Positions 1 through 8,381 of a DNA stretch of 64,000 nt are shown one piece after another. The stretch covers positions 66,793-130,792 of the forward strand of contig JAQUKH010000003.1 in assembly GCA_028719205.1 (NCBI GenBank), read 5' to 3'. Source of the stretch: a bacterium. GTDB taxonomy: Bacteria > JACRDZ01 > JAQUKH01. The notes under the pieces were generated by a model that was not told the DNA's origin, did no database searches, and saw nothing but the letters and a program-made list of their open reading frames with translations. Both the position numbers and the translations under genes were made by a program. How positions within the stretch are numbered: position 1 is the stretch's first letter; every line of letters starts with the position of its first letter.

Positions 1-1
1 T

Positions 2-181
2 TTAACTACGCGAAAAAATATCGAAAGGGCAAAAGATATTCTTTCGCAAGACCTGAATATTTCCTCTACAGAAGCTTACAAATTAATTCAAAGACAAAGC
101 ATGGATTCCCGCAAATCCATGCGTGAGATTGCTGAAGCTATAATTTTAGCAAAAGACATAAAGACCGTTATAAAAAAATAA
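2..181 (+). CDS. ANTAR-domain regulator, C-terminal fragment
   Basis: This is the 3' end of a gene that begins before the window; 59 codons remain. The peptide reads as an ANTAR domain: the ERAKDIL helix near the start, then EAYKLIQRQSMD and the closing SMREIAEAII helix. ANTAR domains bind paired hairpins in leader RNA and usually sit behind a response-regulator receiver (AmiR/NasT type), causing antitermination. The receiver part is outside the window. The pfkA-like gene follows 27 bp downstream on the same strand, so co-transcription is likely. The domain call is firm; the target RNA is unknown. Confidence 0.8.
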   Translation, partial: LTTRKNIERAKDILSQDLNISSTEAYKLIQRQSMDSRKSMREIAEAIILAKDIKTVIKK

Positions 182-208
182 TATAAACCTGCAGATCTGA
201 TACCGGAT

Positions 209-1309
209 ATGAATAAAAAATCTAATATAAACAGAATTGGAGTGCTTACAGGCGGGGGAGATTGTCCCGGCTTGAACGCGGTTATACGGGCTGTTTTCAG
301 GACCGCGCATAATCATTATGGTTTTCAGGTTATTGGAATTTCGGATGGTTATCGCGGATTAATCGAGAAAAAATGGAAAACTCTGGAGAATAGGGATGTT
401 ACCAATATACTTTCTTTAGGCGGCACTATCCTTGGGACTACAAACAGGGACAATCCATTTAAATATCGCGTGGAAAACAAAGGTAAAGTTAAATATAAAG
501 ATTTATCCGGACGGCTTATTAAAAATGTCAAGGACATGGGTTTAAAAGCGTTAATAGTTATTGGCGGCGATGGTACCTTGCGGGTGGCAAGTGAATTAAT
601 AAAGAAAGGTTTGCCGATAGTCGGTATTCCTAAAACTATCGATAATGATCTTTCCTGCACGGATGTTACTTTTGGTTTTGATACAGCTTTAAACATTGCC
701 ACGGAAGCACTGGACAGGTTAAAAACGACGGCTGAATCACATCACAGGGTTATGGTATTGGAAGTAATGGGCAGGGATTCCGGCTGGATCGCTTTAGAAT
801 CAGGGATTGCCGGCGGGGCGGACGTAATTCTTATCCCTGAAATTCCTTATAAGATAGAAAAAGTATGCGATTTTATCAGAGAACGTAAAAAACGGGGAAA
901 ACGTTTCAGTATTGTTGTAGTTGCTGAGGGCTCAATTCCTGTAGGCGGAACTGTTACTATCCAAAGGACTGTGGCAGATCCGAGCATGCCATACCGCCTT
1001 GGAGGCGTAGGTAATAAAGTTGGAAGCCAAATAGAGGAACTGACAGGGATTGAAACGCGCGTGACGGTATTAGGCCATGTTCAGCGCGGTGGAACTCCAA
1101 CCGCGTTTGACAGGATACTGTCCACCAGATTTGGTTCAACGTCCGTAGATCTTGCTATGGAAGGTAAATTCGGACACATGCTTTGTTTAACCGGAGAGCA
1201 TATTAAATATGTTCCCTTGACTGAGGCCGTTGGTAAATTACGGGTGGTTCCCGCGGATGGTGATTTTGTAAAAACTGTCCGCCGAATGGGTGTTTGCGTT
1301 GGAGATTGA
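209..1309 (+). CDS. pfkA: 6-phosphofructokinase (PfkA family)
   Basis: This enzyme phosphorylates fructose 6-phosphate in glycolysis in the cytoplasm. The 366-residue protein has the N-terminal phosphate-donor loop TGGGDCPGLN (residues 14-23), GGDGT at 119-123, PKTIDND at 141-147 with the catalytic Asp, and MGRDSGW about 50 residues later. The donor-specificity pair is mixed: Gly in GGDGT as in ATP enzymes, but Lys in PKTIDND (E. coli PfkA has Gly there) as in pyrophosphate or mixed-lineage enzymes. Known Gly/Lys enzymes include ATP-dependent actinobacterial forms, so ATP is the more likely donor, but PPi cannot be excluded. The ribosome-binding site is weak. It follows the ANTAR regulator closely. 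Confidence 0.93.
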   Translation: MNKKSNINRIGVLTGGGDCPGLNAVIRAVFRTAHNHYGFQVIGISDGYRGLIEKKWKTLENRDVTNILSLGGTILGTTNRDNPFKYRVENKGKVKYKDLSGRLIKNVKDMGLKALIVIGGDGTLRVASELIKKGLPIVGIPKTIDNDLSCTDVTFGFDTALNIATEALDRLKTTAESHHRVMVLEVMGRDSGWIALESGIAGGADVILIPEIPYKIEKVCDFIRERKKRGKRFSIVVVAEGSIPVGGTVTIQRTVADPSMPYRLGGVGNKVGSQIEELTGIETRVTVLGHVQRGGTPTAFDRILSTRFGSTSVDLAMEGKFGHMLCLTGEHIKYVPLTEAVGKLRVVPADGDFVKTVRRMGVCVGD

Positions 1310-1324
1310 GTTTAGGGGATATTG

Positions 1325-2239
1325 ATGAAAATTGTAGTTACAGGGGCGACTGGTTTTATTGGGAGCGTGTTGTGCGAAAGATTGCATAAATACGGGTATA
1401 AAGTTACCGCTTTTTCGCGTGAGCCTGATAAAGCAAAGATATTAGCTGATTATGCTGAAATTATAGAGTGGGACGGCAGTTCGGTTGATGTTTTATCAAA
1501 TTGTTTTGAAGGCGATTATGGTATTGTTAATCTTATCGGGGAAAATATTGGTTCAGGCTTATGGACTCACGCGAAAAAGAAAATGATCCTGGAAAGCAGG
1601 GTTAACGCGGGGAAAGCGATTACCGAAGCTATTAAAAAAGTTAAAATAAAACCCCGGGTTTTGATCCAGGCTTCTGCAGCAGGATATTACGGGTCTCATG
1701 GAGATGAAATTATAGATGAGTCATTTCCCGTCGGTACAGGTTTTTTACCAGGTGTTGCCGCGGAATGGGAAGATTCAACAAAAGAGGTTGAAGACCTGAA
1801 TATTAGAAGAGTGATCGTTCGAACCGGGGTTGTCCTTGGAGAAAACGGCGGAGCTCTTCCGCGTTTAAAGACTACATTCCATTTATTTTTAGGAGGGCAT
1901 ATTGGAAACGGTAAACAATGGTTCTCCTGGATTCATATTGATGACCAGGTTGAAGCTATCTGTTTTTTACTAAAGAATAATGCGCTTAAAGGAATCTATA
2001 ATCTGACAGCGCCTAATCCATTGGAAATGAAGGAATTCTGCCATATATTAGGAAAAGTGATGGGACGTCCGTCGAGTTTATTTGTTCCCGGTTTTGTCAT
2101 TCGGATGCTTATGGGTGAAATGGCAAAGGAAATGCTTTTATCAGGGCAGAGGGTATTTCCTAAACGATTGATTGACGCAGGATATAAATTTATATATTCT
2201 GACGCGAAAGACGCGCTTGAAGCAATCTTTAAGAAATAA
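1325..2239 (+). CDS. TIGR01777-type SDR epimerase (YfcH-like)
   Basis: This is a Rossmann-fold NAD(P)-dependent short-chain dehydrogenase/epimerase of the YfcH/TIGR01777 family, substrate unknown. It shows the nucleotide-binding GATGFIG motif at residues 7-13, the family stretch SAAGYYGSHGD with the catalytic Tyr, and the C-terminal DUF1731-like segment ending in FKKRLIDAG-type sequence. Length (304 aa) is normal for the family. An in-frame TTG lies one codon upstream, but the ATG at 1325 sits correctly behind an AGGGGAT ribosome-binding site, so I start there. It lies 15 bp after the phosphofructokinase gene and is probably co-transcribed. The family is often linked to cell division or metabolite repair, without a proven reaction. 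Confidence 0.88.
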   Translation: MKIVVTGATGFIGSVLCERLHKYGYKVTAFSREPDKAKILADYAEIIEWDGSSVDVLSNCFEGDYGIVNLIGENIGSGLWTHAKKKMILESRVNAGKAITEAIKKVKIKPRVLIQASAAGYYGSHGDEIIDESFPVGTGFLPGVAAEWEDSTKEVEDLNIRRVIVRTGVVLGENGGALPRLKTTFHLFLGGHIGNGKQWFSWIHIDDQVEAICFLLKNNALKGIYNLTAPNPLEMKEFCHILGKVMGRPSSLFVPGFVIRMLMGEMAKEMLLSGQRVFPKRLIDAGYKFIYSDAKDALEAIFKK

Positions 2240-2259
2240 TACCTTTCAAATTTTAAATT

Positions 2260-2667
2260 CTATTTCTTAAAATATTTTTTTACTTTTGCCTCGATTTGAC
2301 GGTCAGTGATCTTGTCAATAGTTTCTATCCCTGTTATTCTTTCTCCGAGATTTTCTTTTTCCATTCGTTTTTTTAATTCATTTTTTGATTCGCCGGGCCC
2401 GAAGATAAAAATAGATTTCGCGTTACGAATATTCGAAATTATATTATCATAGTAGATATTGAGGTGTCCCGTTAAGTCTCTTTCACGGGAATCATCTGCC
2501 GGCAGCTGGAATTGGTCATACCTGCTGGTATTAGTGTCAGAACCTCTTGAATGACGGATCTGTTCTTCGACGTTTGATTCTATCTTTTTTATTTCTTCTC
2601 CTTTATCCGAAACAAAAACGATAATAGCTTTTCTATGATCGATCCACAAACCGGCTTTTGTTTCCAT
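2260..2667 (-). CDS. Conserved protein of unknown function, eRF1-domain-like
   Basis: The 135-residue soluble protein starts with AGLWIDHRKAIIVFV and has a second block FIFGPGESKNELKKRM. This layout (a beta-strand pair, then an alpha/beta segment with a GPGE turn) resembles bacterial proteins related to the eRF1/Pelota C-terminal domain. I recognise the family as conserved but know no proven function. A very good AGGAGGG ribosome-binding site precedes the ATG at 2667, so it is a real gene. It converges on the epimerase gene with a 20-bp gap. No signal peptide or membrane segment is visible. Confidence 0.75.
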   Translation of the reverse strand: METKAGLWIDHRKAIIVFVSDKGEEIKKIESNVEEQIRHSRGSDTNTSRYDQFQLPADDSRERDLTGHLNIYYDNIISNIRNAKSIFIFGPGESKNELKKRMEKENLGERITGIETIDKITDRQIEAKVKKYFKK

Positions 2668-2727
2668 AAAATTCCCTCCTACTGATTTTTAAACTTAAAT
2701 ATTTTATTTATTTAGAAAATGCCTATT

Positions 2728-2916
2728 TTATTCTTCAACAGAAATGGCTTCTGAGGGACAGCCTTCGGCTGCTTCCTGGCATTTTCCTTCAAAAATTTCA
2801 GGGATTTTATTAATTTTTACTCTGGCTGTATCTCCATCCATTTCAAAGACTTCTGGACAGGTCTCTACACAAAGGCCGTCCCCGGTACAGAGTTCCTTGT
2901 TGATTTTTGCTTTCAT
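2728..2916 (-). CDS. Small single-cluster ferredoxin, CxxDxxC type
   Basis: This is a 62-residue ferredoxin carrying one iron-sulfur cluster, a soluble low-potential electron carrier. Ligands are Cys10, Asp13, Cys16 and Cys20 (CTGDGLCVETCP), plus a distal Cys in GCPSEAI (residues 52-57). Asp at the second ligand position is the Pyrococcus furiosus pattern and allows interconversion between 4Fe-4S and 3Fe-4S forms. AAGGAGGAT precedes the ATG. It is the second of two tandem ferredoxin genes, 14 bp after its paralogue, clearly a duplication. Likely partners are the nearby CODH/ACS or methylene-THF reductase enzymes, by inference from location. Confidence 0.92.
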   Translation of the reverse strand: MKAKINKELCTGDGLCVETCPEVFEMDGDTARVKINKIPEIFEGKCQEAAEGCPSEAISVEE

Positions 2917-2930
2917 TTATCCTCCTTATT

Positions 2931-3119
2931 TTAATCCTCAATAAAAATGGCTTCTGACGGACAGCCATCAACTGCATCATAACATTTAATTTCAAGTAAT
3001 TCTGGTATTGTTGCAATTATTACTTTTGATGTATTACCATTCATTTTAAAAATCTCTGGACAGGTACTTACGCAAAGACCATGTCCCGTACATGCTTTTC
3101 TGTTGATTTTCGCCTTCAT
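2931..3119 (-). CDS. Small single-cluster ferredoxin, CxxHxxC type
   Basis: This paralogue of the adjacent ferredoxin has the same length (62 aa) and the same MKAKIN start. It differs at the variable ligand: the motif is CTGHGLCVSTCP, with His13 where the neighbour has Asp. His here occurs in 3Fe-4S ferredoxins such as those serving cytochromes P450, and would change cluster type or potential. The distal Cys lies in GCPSEAI, as in the partner. An AGGAG ribosome-binding site precedes the ATG. The pair forms a two-gene operon whose promoter should lie in 3120-3299, shared divergently with the two-CW gene. Confidence 0.9.
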   Translation of the reverse strand: MKAKINRKACTGHGLCVSTCPEIFKMNGNTSKVIIATIPELLEIKCYDAVDGCPSEAIFIED

Positions 3120-3261
3120 TTTCTCACTCCTTATTAAGGCATCATCATATACTTTATTTTTAAATATGTAAACCTGCTAAAGCCACTTTTTTCTGACTTA
3201 TTCCCACATTTATATATTTATTTCCAGTGGGAAAAAGTCAAAAAAAAGTATAATTAGCCAA

Positions 3262-3290
3262 TTACTTTTTATAATTTGTGATATTATAAT
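3262..3290 (+). promoter_or_regulatory. Probable promoter of the two-CW gene
   Basis: A perfect TATAAT lies at 3285-3290 with a weak TTACTT 17 bp upstream. The following gene starts at 3300, only 9 bp beyond the -10 box, and has no Shine-Dalgarno sequence. If this box is used, transcription starts at or next to the ATG and the mRNA is leaderless. Based on sequence match only. Confidence 0.4.
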
Positions 3291-3299
3291 CGTTTTAAA

Positions 3300-3602
3300 A
3301 TGATTAAACAAAATTGTTGGGAATTTAAAAAATGCGGAAGAGAAGAAGGAGGAATAAGAGTCCCTGAACTTGGAGTTTGCCCCGCTGCGGTATTTACCGC
3401 CGGAGATGGATTTTGTAGCGGCAAAAATGGCGGAAGGGCTTGCGTGTATATAACTGGCACATTTTGCGCAGGGGTTATTCAGGGGACATACAGAGAAAAA
3501 GCAAAGGAATGCGGGGAATGCGATTTCTATAATTTATTGAAACAAGAACATGGAAAAGATCTGACTGTTATGTCATTCAATAGATACGCCAGGAAAAAGT
3601 AA
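3300..3602 (+). CDS. Two-CW domain protein, unknown function
   Basis: This 100-residue soluble protein is rich in Cys. It opens with NCWEFKKCGRE, the signature of the small two-CW family, and continues with C27, C39, C47, C56 and a CGECDFY motif at about residues 71-77. The spaced cysteines suggest metal or Fe-S binding, but no function is proven for the family. It stands alone on the plus strand, divergent from the ferredoxins and convergent with the Wood-Ljungdahl operon. A possible leaderless start is described under the promoter entry. Confidence 0.75.
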   Translation: MIKQNCWEFKKCGREEGGIRVPELGVCPAAVFTAGDGFCSGKNGGRACVYITGTFCAGVIQGTYREKAKECGECDFYNLLKQEHGKDLTVMSFNRYARKK

Positions 3603-3634
3603 AAAAAAGGGCGCTCCAATGTATTGGGCGCCCC
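3601..3634 (-). terminator. Intrinsic terminator of the Wood-Ljungdahl operon, built from a palindromic repeat
   Basis: On the minus strand, 30 bp after the acsE stop, the arms GGGCGCCCAAT and ATTGGAGCGCCC form a strong hairpin followed by eight T residues (A-run at 3601-3608 on the plus strand). This is a textbook Rho-independent terminator. The hairpin belongs to the interspersed GTAGGGGC palindrome family found elsewhere in the window. Confidence 0.75.
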
Positions 3635-3664
3635 TACAAAATCAAAACTAATTTAAACAATAAA

Positions 3665-4510
3665 TTATAATTCCAAAAATGAATCCGCGAACATTATTTC
3701 GCCTTTGAACATGCGGATCGTTTTATCGACGTGGTTTGCCGGGAATACTTTTCTTATGTCTTCACCTTTAACTACTGCCATGAATTTTTCATCATTGACG
3801 TCAACAATGGCTCCGCTTAATCCGGCCTCGCGCAGGATCGTCCAATAGACAGATGTTAAAAGCGGTTTCATTGGAGCAGGGGTCATATTAACGACGTTGC
3901 TTAAGCCGACTAGGGAATGCATTGGCGGTTCATTCATGGTCTGGAACATTTTTATCGCTTCAACAACAAATCTTGATTGATCCTGGTTGCCTTTTACGGT
4001 CATGGCAAGCGGGTCCAGATAGATGCTTTCCATCGGAACGCCGAGTTCAGCGGCTTTGGTCATAATATCAACCGCGATTGAAGCCCTTGTTTCGGCATCA
4101 GGAGGAAGTCCGACACCTGCCAAAGTTAAACCTATTATATTGCATTTATATTTTGCGGCCAGAGGCATGAACGCGTCAAGGCGTTTTGCCTCGCCTGAAC
4201 AGGAATTTATCAGGGCTTTTCCATATTTATCATTATAATGCTGTAATCCCATTTCCATCGCCTTTGGATTTGTCGTATCAAGAGAAAGCGGGACTTTAGC
4301 CACCGCATGGATGATCTCGCATAACCATGGCAGCCTTTCCGGATCATCTTCAACAGGGCCGATATTCATGTCAAGCATATTTGCGCCGCATTCGATCTGT
4401 TTTACGGCCATTTCCTGCAGAGGGCCTTTGTCGCGGTCTTCCATTGCCTTACGCATGACTTTTGTTACTACATTGATTCTTTCACCGATCAAAAGTGGAT
4501 TTGGATACAT
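3665..4510 (-). CDS. acsE: Methyl-THF:corrinoid iron-sulfur protein methyltransferase
   Basis: AcsE moves the methyl group from methyl-tetrahydrofolate to the cobalt of the AcsCD corrinoid protein, the entry of the methyl branch into acetyl-CoA synthesis. The 281-residue TIM-barrel shows the pterin-binding features of the family: GERINVV at the N-terminus, the acidic strand LDMNIG, SLDTTNP, YLDPL and the GLSNVV loop whose Asn contacts the pterin. Length is slightly above the about 262 residues of the Moorella enzyme. A strong AAGGAGGT precedes the ATG. It is the last gene of the operon and is separated from fhs by a perfect palindrome. Confidence 0.95.
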   Translation of the reverse strand: MYPNPLLIGERINVVTKVMRKAMEDRDKGPLQEMAVKQIECGANMLDMNIGPVEDDPERLPWLCEIIHAVAKVPLSLDTTNPKAMEMGLQHYNDKYGKALINSCSGEAKRLDAFMPLAAKYKCNIIGLTLAGVGLPPDAETRASIAVDIMTKAAELGVPMESIYLDPLAMTVKGNQDQSRFVVEAIKMFQTMNEPPMHSLVGLSNVVNMTPAPMKPLLTSVYWTILREAGLSGAIVDVNDEKFMAVVKGEDIRKVFPANHVDKTIRMFKGEIMFADSFLEL

Positions 4511-4601
4511 TAAAATAACCTCCTTAAATTATTTATTTTATTTTACGGTATTATAACAACTAAATATATAAAAACCACAATTTTATATATTTAATTGTAA
4601 A

Positions 4602-4627
4602 GGCGCCCCGATGTACATCGGGGCGCC
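4602..4627. repeat. Perfect 26-bp palindrome between fhs and acsE
   Basis: The half-site GGCGCCCCGATGT is followed by its exact complement, then by CCTAAC. It belongs to the same GTAGGGGC/GCCCCTAC family as the elements near 3.6, 12.0, 38.4 and 56.6 kb. On the minus strand it forms a hairpin with only three T residues after it, so it is more likely an mRNA-stabilising or pausing element inside the operon than a terminator. Confidence 0.7.
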
Positions 4628-4648
4628 CCTAACAAATTAAATTCAGGT

Positions 4649-6415
4649 CTAGAACAATCCTTTAACTTTGCCGGTTTCCACATCCACATCCACTCTACGA
4701 TAAGCCGGATCGGAAGATGTTCCGGGCATGAGTTTAATAGCGCCCGCGATCGGTACAACAAAACCTGCGCCCTTGTATGTCAGGATATCCCTGATCTGGA
4801 GCCTCCAGCCTTTAGGAGCGCCTTTAATATTTGGATTATCAGAAAGTGAAAGATGCGTTTTAACCATACATGTTCCAAGTTTTGCAGATTCCGGGTCTGC
4901 TTCAATATTTTTTGCTTTTGTTAAAGCTTCAGGTGAATAATCAACTCCATCAGCACCGTAAACTTCTCTTGCGATCAAGTCAATTCTATCTCTCAATGGA
5001 GTGCTTAACTCATAGAGAAATTTAAAATTATTAGGTTCGTTACACGCGTCAATGACAGCATCGGCTAGTTCCAATGCTCCTTCGCCGCCTTTTTCCCAAT
5101 GTTTGGAAAGCGCGACACGCGCTCCGGCTTTTTCAGCTATTTTGCGAACAGCATTAATTTCATCATCTGTATCAGTATAAAAAGCGTTGATACAAACAAC
5201 AGGATTAATACCCGATTTTTTAACAACTTTAATTAAGTGTGCCAGATTGCTTGATGCACCGGCTTCTACCCAACCGACGTTTTTCATCTTATATTCTTCA
5301 GGTAATGGACGCCCCGGTACCGGTATAGGAGCCCCGCCATGGCACTTTAAAGCTCTTATAGTAGCAACAACAACCGCTGCATTAGGCTTACTGCCGGAAT
5401 AACGGCATTTAAGGTTCCAGAATTTTTCAAACCCGATATCAGCCCCGAATCCTGACTCCGTTACATGATAATCCCCCAGCTTTAATCCTATTCTATCCGC
5501 AATTATTGAAGACTGGCCGATTGCGATGTTCGCGAATGGCCCCGCGTGAACAAATACCGGTTGGCCTTCGACAGTCTGCATCAGGTTCGGATTTATCGCT
5601 TCAACCATCCAGGCGGTCATTGCGCCATCCACTTCCAGATCGGCAGTAGTAACAGGATTTCCGGATTTATTATAAGCAACTACTATTTTACCCATTCTTT
5701 CACGCATATCTTTCAGGTCTGTAGCAACTGCCAAGATCGCCATAATTTCAGAGGAAACAGCAATAGCAAATCCTGATTGCATCATAAAACCGTCCATTTT
5801 ATTGCCAATACCGATCACGATATCGCGGAGCGCCTGAGCACAGAAATCAATGATCCATTTCATCTGAACATTTCTCGGATCAATATCCAGCCGTTTAAGC
5901 TTAATTTTAGCCAGGTGAGCATCATTGTAATTAGCTTCATGCTGTATTCTTGATGTCAGCGCTACCATTGCCAGATTATGAGCGTTCATGATAGCATTGA
6001 TGTCTCCGGTTAATCCCAGAGAAAACGGAGTTAGCGGAATACATTGTGAAAGCCCCCCGCCTGCGGCAGACCCTTTAATATTCATTGTTGGCCCGCCTGA
6101 CGGTTGTCTGATTGCGCCTACGACGTTTTTATTTCTTTTTCCCAATCCCTGAATTAAACCAATTGTAGTGGTTGATTTCCCTTCACCAAGAGGAGTAGGG
6201 GTAATAGCGGTTACGTCAATAAATTTTCCATCTGGTTTATTTCCCAGACGGTTTAAAACTTTTTTATAGTCTATTTTAGCAACATAATGCCCGTGAGGCA
6301 GCAATTCTTCTTTTTTAAGGCCTAACTTATCTGCCAGCTCATAGACAGTCTTCATACTTTTTTCAGAATCTTCAGCTATTTCCCAATCTGCATGTTTTTT
6401 AGGATCCAGTGCCAT
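4649..6415 (-). CDS. fhs: Formate-tetrahydrofolate ligase
   Basis: Fhs activates formate with ATP to 10-formyl-THF, the first folate-bound step of the methyl branch. The 588-residue protein has the P-loop [15 protein letters not shown] near residue 70, the family block [19 protein letters not shown], and a normal C-terminus with [12 protein letters not shown]. An upstream in-frame start would add eight residues, but AAGGAGGAG lies ideally before the ATG at 6415 ([10 protein letters not shown]), which I take as the start. It is 34 bp downstream of cooS in the Wood-Ljungdahl operon. Together with folD, metV and metF it completes the route from formate to methyl-THF; no formate dehydrogenase lies in the window. 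Confidence 0.97.
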   Translation of the reverse strand: MALDPKKHADWEIAEDSEKSMKTVYELADKLGLKKEELLPHGHYVAKIDYKKVLNRLGNKPDGKFIDVTAITPTPLGEGKSTTTIGLIQGLGKRNKNVVGAIRQPSGGPTMNIKGSAAGGGLSQCIPLTPFSLGLTGDINAIMNAHNLAMVALTSRIQHEANYNDAHLAKIKLKRLDIDPRNVQMKWIIDFCAQALRDIVIGIGNKMDGFMMQSGFAIAVSSEIMAILAVATDLKDMRERMGKIVVAYNKSGNPVTTADLEVDGAMTAWMVEAINPNLMQTVEGQPVFVHAGPFANIAIGQSSIIADRIGLKLGDYHVTESGFGADIGFEKFWNLKCRYSGSKPNAAVVVATIRALKCHGGAPIPVPGRPLPEEYKMKNVGWVEAGASSNLAHLIKVVKKSGINPVVCINAFYTDTDDEINAVRKIAEKAGARVALSKHWEKGGEGALELADAVIDACNEPNNFKFLYELSTPLRDRIDLIAREVYGADGVDYSPEALTKAKNIEADPESAKLGTCMVKTHLSLSDNPNIKGAPKGWRLQIRDILTYKGAGFVVPIAGAIKLMPGTSSDPAYRRVDVDVETGKVKGLF

Positions 6416-6449
6416 AAAAATTCTCCTCCTTATTTGCAATTAATAGAAA

Positions 6450-8342
6450 TTATATCCCTAATTTTTTTCTTTTTGCAGCAATATGATTTAAAATAAGCTC
6501 GCAAGCTTTGTATGGATCTGCTTCGACCGCGAATTTCCCTCCTGTAATTCCTTCGATGTCTTCATACATTAATTTTTTAAGTTTTGGCGCGCCTGTAACC
6601 ATATGTGGAACACCGATAACAACAAGGGCTCCTTGCGCCACAAAATAATTACCGATGGTTATAGCCTTTTCAGACATCCATTCCAGCGCGGCACCCGCGA
6701 TTGGAAGTTCGTCATAATCGGTTCCTAATCCATGTTTTATCATTTCCGTGCATGCTACCAGGATACGGCTGTTATCCACACATGAACCCGCGTGGAGGAT
6801 AGGTGGGCATCCGATAGCTTCGCAGACCTCTCTTAAGCCCGGTCCTGCGAGTTCCATTGCCTCAGGGACCATAAGTCCTGCTTTTGCCGACGCGATCGCC
6901 GCGCAGCCCGTATTTACCACAAAGACATTATTTTTGATCAATTCTTTAGCCAATGTTACATTCGCGAAATCCTGCTGGACTTTACAGTTGCTGCAGCCCA
7001 CAATACCAACGACTCCGAATATCTTTCCATTTTTTATATTTTCCACAAGCGGATTATAGGAAGCTCTATAAACACCGCCCTGCATATAACTTAAAGTTTC
7101 TGAGCTGAACCCGGCGATAATATCCATAGACTCACTTGGTATATTAACTTTGTTTTTGTCGCGATTTTTGAAATTATCTATCGCGATCTTCAGAATATCT
7201 TTCGCGGTTTCATAAGCTTTTGTTTCTTCAAATTGAACATGTATGGCGTCGCGAACCTTTGCCTTTTTAGAAGTTGAAATTATTTTTGTATGATAACAAG
7301 CGGCGACTGAAGGAAGTGACGGCATTATACATTGAACATCAACTACCATTGCCTCTACCGCGCCTGTAACTATGGCTAATTCCTGCTGTAAAAAATTTCC
7401 TGCCACAGGAATCCCTTCACGCATTAATATTTCATTCGCGGTACAACAAATACCTGCTATGTTAACACCTTTTGATCCTGCTTTTTTCGCAAGTTCAACT
7501 ATCTCTTTATCCTGTGAAGCCTCTACGATCATCATGGAAAGGAGAGGTTCATGTCCGTGGACCAGAACATTAACCATGTCTTCGGAAAGAACTCCAAGGT
7601 TAACTTTACTTCTTATCGGTTTCGGTGTTCCGAACAAAATATCAGTTAATTCGGTCGCGATCATCGCACCTCCCCAGCCGTCCGCGATTGAAACCCGCAG
7701 GCTGTTCATAAAAGTGTCATAATAATCTGAACCCATACCCATATTTGTGCGGTGCAATGAGGTAACGATCTCTGAATTTACGCCTTCAGGAACAATACCT
7801 AACTTTTCCCATAATTTTAATCTTTTTTCAGGCATCCGTTTTAGAAACCGGAGTCCGCCGTGCGCCTTTTCAAATTCTGATATCGCGGTTTCGGCAACAA
7901 GTACTCCAATTTCATTCACGCTTTTACCGGTGGTATCTATTCCGTATTCTTTCGCGATAGCCATTAATTTTTTTGTATCTTTTATTTTATAATTTGGAAG
8001 CTCCCCTTTAGCCGCTAAGAGAAGGGTGTGAGCCACATCATAACCATGGTCTGAATGAGCAGCGCATCCTGCCGCCGCGGACCGCAGTAATCCTCTGCTT
8101 GCCATTGTTTCCGCGTCAGCGCCGCAGATGCCTCTGCTTGATTCATCATTCGGATTAATTCTGCAGGGCCCAAGCATGCAATGACGGCAGCATATTCCTT
8201 TAACGCCATAGGAACATTGTACTTTTACCGCTTCGAATCTGTCCCAGGCGGTTGAAACTTTTTCACTTGTCGCTTTATCCATCATCTTTTCAGACGCTTT
8301 ATCTATCGTTCTCGATTTTGAAGTTTTTGGTTCTTGAGACAT
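6450..8342 (-). CDS. cooS: Carbon monoxide dehydrogenase, catalytic subunit
   Basis: CooS interconverts CO2 and CO at a Ni-Fe-S C-cluster and feeds CO to acetyl-CoA synthase. The 630-residue protein has the N-terminal B/D-cluster cysteines (CSYGVKGICCRHCMLGPC, about residues 43-60), then C-cluster ligands in HGHEPLL, GICCTANE, VGCSNCK, NTGCAA and HAGSCVDNSR. Length matches Ni-CODH. A GGAGAAC ribosome-binding site precedes the ATG. It lies directly downstream of acsB, the usual partner in the CODH/ACS complex, so this is the ACS-linked rather than a hydrogenase-linked CODH. Confidence 0.97.
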   Translation of the reverse strand: MSQEPKTSKSRTIDKASEKMMDKATSEKVSTAWDRFEAVKVQCSYGVKGICCRHCMLGPCRINPNDESSRGICGADAETMASRGLLRSAAAGCAAHSDHGYDVAHTLLLAAKGELPNYKIKDTKKLMAIAKEYGIDTTGKSVNEIGVLVAETAISEFEKAHGGLRFLKRMPEKRLKLWEKLGIVPEGVNSEIVTSLHRTNMGMGSDYYDTFMNSLRVSIADGWGGAMIATELTDILFGTPKPIRSKVNLGVLSEDMVNVLVHGHEPLLSMMIVEASQDKEIVELAKKAGSKGVNIAGICCTANEILMREGIPVAGNFLQQELAIVTGAVEAMVVDVQCIMPSLPSVAACYHTKIISTSKKAKVRDAIHVQFEETKAYETAKDILKIAIDNFKNRDKNKVNIPSESMDIIAGFSSETLSYMQGGVYRASYNPLVENIKNGKIFGVVGIVGCSNCKVQQDFANVTLAKELIKNNVFVVNTGCAAIASAKAGLMVPEAMELAGPGLREVCEAIGCPPILHAGSCVDNSRILVACTEMIKHGLGTDYDELPIAGAALEWMSEKAITIGNYFVAQGALVVIGVPHMVTGAPKLKKLMYEDIEGITGGKFAVEADPYKACELILNHIAAKRKKLGI

Positions 8343-8381
8343 AATAGTTCTCCTTGTTTTAAATTCGAATTCGAAACATAT

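Noticed and set aside
4602-4627. The fhs-acsE palindrome as a strong terminator
   Set aside because: Only three T residues follow it on the coding strand, and acsE downstream must be expressed with the operon.
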